A DNA stretch of 36,927 nucleotides from Nitrospirota bacterium. GTDB taxonomy: Bacteria > Nitrospirota > 9FT-COMBO-42-15 > HDB-SIOI813. Where the stretch lies: NCBI GenBank assembly GCA_023248395.1, contig JAHFEQ010000010.1, positions 1 to 36,927 on the forward strand, in the 5' to 3' direction. Positions 27,272 to 35,506 of this stretch are shown here, piece after piece; positions within the stretch are counted from its first letter, which is position 1, and every line of letters starts with the position of its first letter. Made by a program: the position numbers and the translations under genes. A model generated the notes under the pieces. The model worked only from the letters and a program-made list of their open reading frames with translations. It searched no databases and had not been told where the DNA came from.

Positions 27272-28617
27272 GGTATTTTAAGAAGACCTTCCTTTGGATT
27301 ATCCTTTTGTCAATCTTAGGCGGTTATCTCTACATATATGAAATAAGAGGCGGAAAAGAGAGGGAACAGGCTGAAGAAGAGGCAAGCAGACTGTTCCACT
27401 TTACCCCTGACGATGTCGTTGAGCTGGAACTTAAAAAACCAGGAAGCCTTATACACCTGATAAGGGATGAAAAAGGCTGGCTAATGGACAGCCCTGTTAA
27501 GGCAAAGGCTGATGATAAATCTGTCCATTCTGTATTGCAATATATCACAGAAACAAAAAATGACAGCAAGTATGTTATGGAGGAACACCCATCCCCGCAA
27601 CGACTTGTCGAATTTGGATTATCAAATCCTTCACTTCAGGTGGAAATCAAGATCAAGGGGGAGTCTGCAAAGACTATCTATTTTGGAGATAGAGGTCCAA
27701 CCCAGAATGTAGCCTATGCCATGGTTAAGGGTGACCCGAGGGTCTACCGCGTTGTTGCAGATGCAAGGGCAGAGGCAGACAGGGACGATTATTATTTCAG
27801 GGATAAGACAATAGCCCTGTTTAAGCCTTTTGAGGCCGATAAATTAGAGATCTCTCTCAATGGCCAGACAATGAGGGCAGAGCTTCCAATGATGGGTAAG
27901 TGGGAGATAACGCAGCCTCTGAAGGCGCGGGCTGACTTAGTAAAAATAATGGAGCTATTAAGTAAACTCAGTGAAGGTGAAATAAAGGCCTTTATTGATG
28001 AAGAACCTAAAGACCTTGGTTTATACGGTCTGAATCCCCCCAGGGCTGAGGTAAGCGTCTGGGGAAGCGGAGACAATAAAGGGGTTACGACCCTTTTCTT
28101 TGGTGATAAAGACATAAAAAAGAGGGGGGTATATGTAAAACACAAGGATACCCCAAATGTCTTCCTGCTTGAAGAGGATGTATGGGATATCTTACCGAGG
28201 GATGTAAACCACCTCAGAGACCAGTCGGTCTTCTTCTTTGAAGAAGAGAAGGTAATAAAGATACAATTGAAGTCCCCGGTTAAGGAGATATTGTGGGAAA
28301 AGGACTCCCAGGCAGAATGGAAACAAAAGACGCCTGCCAATTCCTCTGTTGAGTTTTCAATAATAAAGGACCTTCTTGAGAAATTAAAAGGGGTTAGGAT
28401 TAAAGAATTTGTCATTGACAATCCTAAGGATTTTAAGGAGTTTGGCCTTGATAAGCCTGCATATACTGTTAAGATCTGGCAGGAAGGGTCAAACACACCT
28501 CAGGAACTTAATATCGGAAAGACACATAACAACGGTCGTGCGGTTTATGCCCTTACAGAGGGGAACAGCGTCATATCTTTAGGAATGGAAATTACAGAGT
28601 TGTTTAAAACATTGTAG
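27268..28617 (+). CDS. DUF4340-like protein
   Basis: Repeated FTPDDVVELELKKPGSLIHLIRDEKGWLMDSPVKAKADDKSVHSVLQYI and FGLSNPSLQVEIKIKGE-type units; ATG at 27268 overlaps the GldG-like stop (ATGA). The listed ORF starts at GTG 27259. Confidence 0.8.
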   Translation: MRYFKKTFLWIILLSILGGYLYIYEIRGGKEREQAEEEASRLFHFTPDDVVELELKKPGSLIHLIRDEKGWLMDSPVKAKADDKSVHSVLQYITETKNDSKYVMEEHPSPQRLVEFGLSNPSLQVEIKIKGESAKTIYFGDRGPTQNVAYAMVKGDPRVYRVVADARAEADRDDYYFRDKTIALFKPFEADKLEISLNGQTMRAELPMMGKWEITQPLKARADLVKIMELLSKLSEGEIKAFIDEEPKDLGLYGLNPPRAEVSVWGSGDNKGVTTLFFGDKDIKKRGVYVKHKDTPNVFLLEEDVWDILPRDVNHLRDQSVFFFEEEKVIKIQLKSPVKEILWEKDSQAEWKQKTPANSSVEFSIIKDLLEKLKGVRIKEFVIDNPKDFKEFGLDKPAYTVKIWQEGSNTPQELNIGKTHNNGRAVYALTEGNSVISLGMEITELFKTL

Positions 28618-28639
28618 GGGCAATTCATGAATTGCCCCT
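28616..28639. terminator. Perfect 24-bp palindrome AGGGGCAATTCATGAATTGCCCCT between convergent genes (terminator or dispersed repeat)
   Basis: Read directly; begins within the TAG stop of the DUF4340-like gene. Confidence 0.6.
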
Positions 28640-28645
28640 GATAGG

Positions 28646-29548
28646 CTAGTCTTTAATCCCCGCTGTCATTCTTATCCTGCCTTCAATCCCGGCAATGTCA
28701 TTTAATAGAGTATCCTTCTGGGCCTTATCTCCAAGGTCACCTACAATATTCAAGGCAGTCTTATAAATCTCTATAGCCTGAGTGTAATCCTCAAGGGCTA
28801 CATATCCGGCAGCAATAAATCTCAGGTCACTGACCTCTCCACGGACATTACCAATCTCATTATTAATCTGGCGGGCATCATTCAGGAATTTTATCGAGGT
28901 CTTATAGGAACCGAGCTTGCCAAAGGTAATTCCGATCTCATTAAGCCTCTTTGCCTCACCCAGTTTATCTCCGATCTCCCTATACATGTCTAAGGACTGA
29001 TCCCATTTCTCTACTACAGCATCATAATTCTTGTTTTTTATCTCCATTTTATAAGAGTAAAAGATATTGTCCGCCTCTTTCTTTCTTTTCTGTTCCCTTT
29101 GTGACCATTTCTTATAATTCGACACAAAGGTTTCAAGCCTCTTGTCAGAGAATTCATTATAGTATATGGCCGCCATCTTATCAGTGATTTTTATAAGCCA
29201 GGTCATCTCTTCAGAACTTACCTCACCTGATGTGGCATAGGTAATCATATCTATAAGTTCCTTTGAAACAGAACTTTTGTTCACTTTTACAAGGAGTTTC
29301 ATCCTTGACTCATCATTAGCCTCATAGGCATTGATAAATGACTGTCCCAGATCTACCCCCTCTGAGGCGGCCTGCCTCTTTTTTAAAGCAGTCTGCATAT
29401 CTACTCTCACGATAGCCCCAAAGGCCTCTCTCATAGCCCCCCCGTCTGAAGCGGGCCCCTTTGGCAGATCCGTACCCATGACGACCCCAAAGATAAAAGA
29501 GATAATCCATAACTTTTGACTTTTGACCTTTAATCTTTCAATCTTCAT
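28646..29548 (-). CDS. Exported TPR-like protein, function unknown
   Basis: Signal-peptide-like N-terminus; C-terminal TPR-like repeats (KRLNEIGITFGKLGSYKTSIKFLNDARQI..., YVALEDYTQAIEIYKTALNIV). Confidence 0.7.
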   Translation of the reverse strand: MKIERLKVKSQKLWIISFIFGVVMGTDLPKGPASDGGAMREAFGAIVRVDMQTALKKRQAASEGVDLGQSFINAYEANDESRMKLLVKVNKSSVSKELIDMITYATSGEVSSEEMTWLIKITDKMAAIYYNEFSDKRLETFVSNYKKWSQREQKRKKEADNIFYSYKMEIKNKNYDAVVEKWDQSLDMYREIGDKLGEAKRLNEIGITFGKLGSYKTSIKFLNDARQINNEIGNVRGEVSDLRFIAAGYVALEDYTQAIEIYKTALNIVGDLGDKAQKDTLLNDIAGIEGRIRMTAGIKD

Positions 29549-29746
29549 TGTCCCCCCCTTTTTATGACCCTTATCTTACTACAGATAATTCTACTATAAT
29601 ATCGGTATACTATACCACAAGCATAGCATAAAGTATACTAGAGTCTATGACAGAAATCATATCGCTTCGCTGTCGAATCAACACCTTTGAGGAAGATAAG
29701 AAGTAGTTGTACTCACCATGGAGTCATGTTAGAATATATTTATCAT

Positions 29747-30283
29747 ATGACAACAATAAGGACCCTTTTGGTAGTGGTAATTATTTTTTCTCTAATGGAG
29801 GGGTGCCATGCCAAGAAAGAAGGTGATGGAAGTAATAGATTCCAGATAATAGATATAGGCCAAAAGGCCCCTGATATGCCCATGGTAGGGATCGATGGGG
29901 AGATCTTCAGGCTTGATCGTTTCAACGACAAAGTGATCGTTCTTAATTTCTGGGCCACCTGGTGCCCACCCTGCACCAAAGAGATGCCTCTCCTCGAGTC
30001 AACCTACAAAAGATATAAGGAAAAGGGATTCGTTATCGTGGGGATAAACTATAATGAAGACAAAGAGAGGGTATCCGAGTTTGTCAATAAAGCGGGCGTA
30101 ACATTCCCTATTGTCATAGATAACGAACTAAAATTGACAAGGACTTACAGGGTCTTGTCTCTTCCTGCAACATTTTTCATCGACAGGAAGGGCATCATCA
30201 GGGATATCTATAGAGGTGAGATCCATGAAAAGATCATCGCATCAAAGGTAGGGCCTCTTATTCTTCAGGAAAAGGGGCATTAA
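29747..30283 (+). CDS. TlpA/ResA-like thiol-disulfide oxidoreductase, probably membrane-anchored or lipoprotein
   Basis: FWATWCPPCTKEMPLLESTYKRYKEKGFVIVGINYNEDKERV; start proposed at the internal Met (MTTIRTLLVVVIIFSLMEGCHA). Confidence 0.9.
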   Translation: MTTIRTLLVVVIIFSLMEGCHAKKEGDGSNRFQIIDIGQKAPDMPMVGIDGEIFRLDRFNDKVIVLNFWATWCPPCTKEMPLLESTYKRYKEKGFVIVGINYNEDKERVSEFVNKAGVTFPIVIDNELKLTRTYRVLSLPATFFIDRKGIIRDIYRGEIHEKIIASKVGPLILQEKGH

Positions 30284-30299
30284 GGAGGGGAGGTTCATT

Positions 30300-30833
30300 A
30301 TGAAAAAACCAGTCTTAATCCTATTAGTTATATTAGTTTTCATAGCCATTAGCGCCGTCTTTTTCATAAAAGGCGACTATGGACAGAAGATTATGGGGGA
30401 GATAAAGGCAAGAGGCATTATTGAGTATAACGTTGCAGAAGCAGTGGAGATGGCAACCAATAAATGCTCCCAGTGCCATGCCATCGATCAGATTAAAAGA
30501 TACTGCGACAGGTGCGGTCCCCCTTTTATCGTAGTAGTACATAACATGCGAAAATATGAAATTCCACAGCGAAGAAACCGGGATAGCAAATTAAAAATAA
30601 GTGATATCACTGATTCCCAGGCAGCGGCTATTGTCCAGGTTTGGAATGCTACAATCGGCAACTGGGAAAAGGGTTTTAAAAGGGAAGATATAGAAAGACT
30701 CTTAGAGGGGGATAAGCCCCTGATTGCGCTTCTCAATACCCCTTTTGAGAAAAGGAAGATCGAGAGTTCTTTAAGTACAGGGGAGATGACCCATGCTGAA
30801 AAGTTTCAGCGGGAAAAGATGGGGGTGAAATAA
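30300..30833 (+). CDS. Cytochrome c-like protein, single CXXCH motif, N-terminal membrane anchor
   Basis: MKKPVLILLVILVFIAISAVFFI anchor; ATNKCSQCHAIDQIKRYCDRCGPPF with one CSQCH. Confidence 0.7.
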   Translation: MKKPVLILLVILVFIAISAVFFIKGDYGQKIMGEIKARGIIEYNVAEAVEMATNKCSQCHAIDQIKRYCDRCGPPFIVVVHNMRKYEIPQRRNRDSKLKISDITDSQAAAIVQVWNATIGNWEKGFKREDIERLLEGDKPLIALLNTPFEKRKIESSLSTGEMTHAEKFQREKMGVK

Positions 30834-31354
30834 TGACTTCATCTACTAATAAGGTTATACTTCTTTTTGCTACTGGTCTTATGCTGAGGGCAATTCTATA
30901 TTATAATCCACCGGTCAACATCCTTAAGGTCGGTGATTCAGCGCCAGCCTTTGCTATTACCCTTACTGATGGAAAGGCATTAAAATCAGAAGAATTTAAA
31001 GGTACGCCTCTGGTCATGTTTTTTTATGCCAACTGGTGTCCCTGCTCTCATAATTCTGCACCGCTGATCCAGAAGGCATATGAAGAATATCCAGGGGCGA
31101 ATGTTAAATTCCTGAGTGTTGGCATACAGGACGGGGAGAGCGATTTAAAAGATTTTGTAAAAAGGCACGGGTTTAACTTTTATACCGGAACAGATACCGC
31201 TGGAAAGATCTCTGGTGCCTTTGGAGTAGCGACCACTCCAACAACAATTGTTATAGATAAAAACTGGAAGATCAGTGGCCTGATTGTGGGACAGGTAAAG
31301 ACCATGAAGGCCATAGAGGATAAGATTGGCGAGGCGACTAATGATCGGGTTTGA
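30833..31354 (+). CDS. Thioredoxin-fold redoxin (AhpC/TSA/TlpA-like) with WCPC active site
   Basis: VGDSAPAFAITLTDGKALKSEEFKGTPLVMFFYANWCPCSHNSAPLIQKAYEEY...GVATTPTTIVIDKN. Confidence 0.88.
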   Translation: MTSSTNKVILLFATGLMLRAILYYNPPVNILKVGDSAPAFAITLTDGKALKSEEFKGTPLVMFFYANWCPCSHNSAPLIQKAYEEYPGANVKFLSVGIQDGESDLKDFVKRHGFNFYTGTDTAGKISGAFGVATTPTTIVIDKNWKISGLIVGQVKTMKAIEDKIGEATNDRV

Positions 31355-32117
31355 GTCTGCCTTCGCAGAAGAACTGGTGCATCATCACCATGCTGCAGAA
31401 AAAGCAATAGAGTTAAGCCTGTTATCAAGCTATACAGGGGGGGCTCACAGTCTTTTTTCGATCTGGTTCTTCTGCCTCCTGCAGATAAGCCCATTCATCC
31501 TTGCCTTTCTGCTGGGTACCGCATCTATGGAGTCTCCGGGTGACAAGTTAGAAAAAGGGATCAGAAAAGTTGCTGTTACAGGGCTTCTGGCCCTCACAGG
31601 CTTTTCTATAATATTTACCATTATTGGCGCCTCAGCTACATCTGCTGCTGTTATCCTGTACAGATACCTCTCCGTACTAAACCAAATGGGTGGCATTCTG
31701 ATTTTACTTATCGGCCTCTACTTTCTTGGGATTTTCACCTTACCTAAAGGCATTGAGAAAAAAAATCCCTTGCCCGTACTGCATAGCATAGTCGCTGTAT
31801 TATTTGGCATGGCCCTGGCCTTTGCCTATAAGCCATGTGTAACACCTACCCTCTCAGAGATCTTCAATTATACGAAGGACCCGCGTACTGTCAGTGAGGG
31901 CACAATCTTTCTTGTCTTTTATTCAGCAGGGGTTTCTACATCACTTCTCTCAGTTGGGACACTTGTTTCAAGTTTTGTCCTGATTTCAAAAAATGAGAGG
32001 GTAAGAAAGGCCGCAAGGATTTTAAGCGGCGCCCTTTTAATAATGATGGGTATCCTGATCTTAACAGACTGGATGGTGGCCTATAAAAGCCTTCTGGTAG
32101 GAGGGTTTGTAAAATGA
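31341..32117 (+). CDS. CcdA/DsbD-like polytopic membrane protein
   Basis: LLQISPFILAFLLG and FAYKPCVTPTLSEIF resemble the duplicated CcdA Cys-Pro motifs; six or more TM segments. The listed ORF begins at 31326. Confidence 0.7.
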   Translation: MIGFESAFAEELVHHHHAAEKAIELSLLSSYTGGAHSLFSIWFFCLLQISPFILAFLLGTASMESPGDKLEKGIRKVAVTGLLALTGFSIIFTIIGASATSAAVILYRYLSVLNQMGGILILLIGLYFLGIFTLPKGIEKKNPLPVLHSIVAVLFGMALAFAYKPCVTPTLSEIFNYTKDPRTVSEGTIFLVFYSAGVSTSLLSVGTLVSSFVLISKNERVRKAARILSGALLIMMGILILTDWMVAYKSLLVGGFVK

Positions 32118-32905
32118 AAATTATATCCTCCATTATATTAGTATTAATTATAGCTGCAGGTTGTGAAAATGCCTCTGAAAGGGGCGGGGTTCCTAACCCT
32201 GATCTTAAGATTGGAAGGATGAAGGTATCTATATGGCCAGAGTATGACACAGAAGGTGTCCTTGTTGTGTATGAGGGGAAGTTTTTTGAGAGAGACCGCT
32301 TTCCAACTAAGGCAGCTTTTATCGTCCCAAAGGGCGTAAGGGAATTGACCGATGCATGCAGCCTGTCTCCCAAGGGGGAACATTTCTGCCAATTATACGA
32401 GGTATCCCCAAAGGGGGGCTATTCCGGTGTCACACTTAAACTCCCTTACCCTGACTTTTTCATAGATTTTCAATATAACCCCCTTAACAAAGGTAATAGA
32501 AGGGAGTTTGAATACGTAGTCCTGTCTCATTATCCCATAGGAGAGTTAGAGGTTAATATCCAACAGCCGCTTAGATCTTCCGGTTTTAATGTAACTCCTG
32601 TCTCATCAAAAGAATCAGAAGACAAGGGATTCAGATATCTCCATTATACTTATGATAATATCCCTCAGGAAAAGGAGATAAGGTTTAATATAGCTTACAG
32701 TAAAGAAGATTCAAGGCCATCTATAGATATAAAATTCTCAAGTATGGCTGAATCAGGTCAGGCTGGTTCTAACAGAGGTTATACTATGTTCCTGGTCGGG
32801 GGAGTCCTCCTCCTTATATTATTAGGCTATTACAGATACGTCATAACCAACAGATCAAAGGCTAACCAGAAATTAACCTCACCTCCTGAGAAAAAAGGAG
32901 AGTGA
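32114..32905 (+). CDS. Lipoprotein with C-terminal TM segment, function unknown
   Basis: MKIISSIILVLIIAAGCEN lipobox; SIWPEYDTEGVLVVYEGKF region; C-terminal YTMFLVGGVLLLILLGYYRYV. Confidence 0.65.
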   Translation: MKIISSIILVLIIAAGCENASERGGVPNPDLKIGRMKVSIWPEYDTEGVLVVYEGKFFERDRFPTKAAFIVPKGVRELTDACSLSPKGEHFCQLYEVSPKGGYSGVTLKLPYPDFFIDFQYNPLNKGNRREFEYVVLSHYPIGELEVNIQQPLRSSGFNVTPVSSKESEDKGFRYLHYTYDNIPQEKEIRFNIAYSKEDSRPSIDIKFSSMAESGQAGSNRGYTMFLVGGVLLLILLGYYRYVITNRSKANQKLTSPPEKKGE

Positions 32906-32911
32906 ACAAAT

Positions 32912-34138
32912 ATGAGTATACGCAAAAAAATAGGCATTTATTTCTTCTCTGTAGTCCTTGTCTCAATGGGTCTATTTTCAGAATACACCTTTTGGCCCGG
33001 CGAAAAGGCTGAAACAGTAGCCGGGATTTCGCATGACCTGGCCTGCCCGTGCGAGTGTCCGATGGTACTGGAAGACTGTCACATGAGCTGCGGCCTTGAG
33101 TGGAAGGATATGGTAGGAAAGAAGCTAAAGGCAGGGCTTACCAAAGAAGAGATAAACCAGTATTTCTTTAAGCGGTATGGTCAGGAGGCGATGCTTACGC
33201 CTATCCAGAGGCTTCATGGCAAGTGGTACCAGTTGACAAGAAAGGGCTTTCCATTAAGGGAGAGTTCACTTCTTACAGGTATGGTGCTTGTCTGGAGTGG
33301 GATTGTTTATCTGATAATTGGCGCTTTTATTGGCAGAAAAAAGGGGACAACATCATCAATCCTTATTATCCTGTTTACAGGGATGCTGGCAGGGACAAGC
33401 TGGGCAAAGGATGAAGTCCAGATGGTGTTAATCCCTGCCGGAGAGTTTATAATGGGAACCAGTAATGAGGAGATCAAGGATTTAGTCCGCAGGTACGGTG
33501 GAAAAGAATCCTGGTTTGCTGATGAACAACCCAGCAGGAAGGTCAATGTTAAATCTTTTTATATTGACAGGGTTGAGGTCACAAACAAACAGTACAGCGG
33601 CTTTAACAGCTCTTATACCTATCCTGCGGACAGGGGGAATCATCCTGTTGTCGGCGTAACATGGCAGGATGCCTTTGACTATTGCAAGTGGGCAGGAAAA
33701 CGCCTTCCAACGGAAGAGGAGTGGGAAAAGGCTGCCAGAGGGACAGACGGACGCACCTATCCCTGGGGTAAAGACTTTGATGCGGGTAAAGCTAATACAA
33801 CTGAATCAGGCCGGGGAGGCAAAGCCAGGGTAGGGAATTATGAATTAGAGACAAGCGCTGTCCTGTTTCCCGGAGGTACAGTTGAAACAGGTACAATTAC
33901 GGCAGGCGCCAGCCCTTATGGCGTTTATGATATGGCAGGAAATGTCTGGGAGTGGACAGATACATGGCATGACAAGGATAAGGGACTCAAGGTACTTAAA
34001 GGCGGGTCCTGGGTCAGTCCGTACATAAGCAGCAGGGCAGCTATACGACTCCCTGATGATATAAACATTATTTCTAATGATTATGGATTCCGTTGTGCAA
34101 AGGATGCAGAAGTCCCTGAGAGCTCTTCTAAATTTTAA
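32912..34138 (+). CDS. Fusion: CcmH/NrfF-like domain plus SUMF1/FGE-like (formylglycine-generating-enzyme sulfatase-modifying factor) domain
   Basis: N-terminus [57 protein letters not shown]-terminus [17 protein letters not shown]...[29 protein letters not shown]...YPWG...[10 protein letters not shown]...LKGGSW...YGFRC, all in one frame. Confidence 0.88.
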   Translation: MSIRKKIGIYFFSVVLVSMGLFSEYTFWPGEKAETVAGISHDLACPCECPMVLEDCHMSCGLEWKDMVGKKLKAGLTKEEINQYFFKRYGQEAMLTPIQRLHGKWYQLTRKGFPLRESSLLTGMVLVWSGIVYLIIGAFIGRKKGTTSSILIILFTGMLAGTSWAKDEVQMVLIPAGEFIMGTSNEEIKDLVRRYGGKESWFADEQPSRKVNVKSFYIDRVEVTNKQYSGFNSSYTYPADRGNHPVVGVTWQDAFDYCKWAGKRLPTEEEWEKAARGTDGRTYPWGKDFDAGKANTTESGRGGKARVGNYELETSAVLFPGGTVETGTITAGASPYGVYDMAGNVWEWTDTWHDKDKGLKVLKGGSWVSPYISSRAAIRLPDDINIISNDYGFRCAKDAEVPESSSKF

Positions 34139-34967
34139 ACTGCTTCTTGTTTCCATATTCCTGTTTCTGGCCCTTGCAGGTTTTGTTATAGTGCAGGGGA
34201 TCAGGGGGGAAAGCCTTTTTTTAAATGACCTGCGGCTTTGGGGAAGACTTTTCCTTTTTCGCTACTCTATGGTAAATGGACTGACAGCAGAGGAGACATC
34301 AGCCCTCTTTAATTCAACCTGTAACCGCGGCTGCCACAGTATGGAGGTTATCTATGGAGCTGTCCATACACCTCTCGGGTGGGCACAGGTAGTAGAAAGA
34401 ATGGGCAATGATAACGGAGTAAAGTTACACTCAAAGGAAAGGGAGGTAATCATCAGATACCTCCAGGAGAACTACCCTGCCCCTAATACAAAACTCCCTC
34501 TTGCAATAGTAAAGGCAGTAAAAAAACTTGTCTGGCGTAATGATATGGGTTACGCAGATATATATGTGGATATATTCTATGCAACAAAGGAATATTTCAT
34601 GGCCATTGAATCGTTGAGTGAGGCAGGGAAATATCTTGTTGACAGAAACCTGGTATTTATAGTAGACCTTACTGTTCATACAGGTAAACTCCCTACATTC
34701 CCTTTAGATGAAAAGACCTTTTTAAGGGATGATAGGGGTAATGAATATACTGCCCTGCCAGGCTGGAATATGAGGATGGAGAGCAGAGAAGCCCATCACA
34801 GAGAGGGTGTTGTGAGATTTTCCAGGTTTGACAAACAGGGAAATCCAATTATCAAAGGAGATACCCAATATATTGAGGTTGTAATAAAAGACCTGGGAGG
34901 CCCTAAGGAGAGGGCATACCGCTGGGACATGCCCATACAGTTTCCACCGGATTTATTGCAGGGGTAA
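34104..34967 (+). CDS. Membrane-anchored cytochrome c-like protein with CX3CH motif
   Basis: [22 protein letters not shown] anchor; [24 protein letters not shown]...[13 protein letters not shown]...[15 protein letters not shown]. Proposed internal start at 34104; the listed ORF begins at 34077. Confidence 0.65.
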   Translation: MQKSLRALLNFKLLLVSIFLFLALAGFVIVQGIRGESLFLNDLRLWGRLFLFRYSMVNGLTAEETSALFNSTCNRGCHSMEVIYGAVHTPLGWAQVVERMGNDNGVKLHSKEREVIIRYLQENYPAPNTKLPLAIVKAVKKLVWRNDMGYADIYVDIFYATKEYFMAIESLSEAGKYLVDRNLVFIVDLTVHTGKLPTFPLDEKTFLRDDRGNEYTALPGWNMRMESREAHHREGVVRFSRFDKQGNPIIKGDTQYIEVVIKDLGGPKERAYRWDMPIQFPPDLLQG

Positions 34968-34975
34968 AGAGGAGA

Positions 34976-35503
34976 ATGAAAAAAAACATAGTTATTATAA
35001 TTGCACTTTTAACCCTCATCTCCGGATGCAGCAGGGGAAAAGGGTCAGATACTGCCGGGGTATCCATTGGCTCTAAGGCCCCTGATTTTTCCCTTGTAGA
35101 TCTTTCAGGTCAAAAGGTAGAACTTAAGGACTTTAAAGGAAAGGGTGTCCTTGTCAATTTCTGGGCAACCTGGTGTTATCCATGCAGGGAAGAGATGGAT
35201 GATCTTAAGGCATCTTATGATAAGTTTAGGGACAAAGGAATAGTAATCATTGGTATTAATATAAAAGAGAGTAAGGATATCGTAAAAAAGATGACTGACA
35301 GCTTCAATATTACCTATCCAATATTACTTGATAGTGATGGAAAGATAAGTGAGGCATATAATATCTTTGGAGTTCCAAGCTCCTTTTTTATAGATAATGA
35401 TGGGACTATAAGAGACGTTGTACTTGGTGAGATGACCGAGGATATGATTGTAGAAAAGATAGACAAACTTGTCTCAATATCTCAAAGTAGTGAAAGGAAT
35501 TAA
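34976..35503 (+). CDS. TlpA/ResA-like thioredoxin lipoprotein
   Basis: LLTLISGCSRG lipobox; LVNFWATWCYPCREEMDDLKASYDKFRDKGIVIIGINIKES. Confidence 0.92.
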   Translation: MKKNIVIIIALLTLISGCSRGKGSDTAGVSIGSKAPDFSLVDLSGQKVELKDFKGKGVLVNFWATWCYPCREEMDDLKASYDKFRDKGIVIIGINIKESKDIVKKMTDSFNITYPILLDSDGKISEAYNIFGVPSSFFIDNDGTIRDVVLGEMTEDMIVEKIDKLVSISQSSERN

Positions 35504-35506
35504 AAT

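Noticed and set aside
27792-28496. 234-aa minus-strand ORF opposite the DUF4340-like gene
   Set aside because: Shadow ORF; Ser/Leu-rich translation with no domain pattern, opposing a well-supported operon member.
32912-34138. Catalytic formylglycine-generating enzyme
   Set aside because: The SUMF1 fold is evident but the paired catalytic cysteines near the C-terminus are absent, and no sulfatase is encoded nearby.
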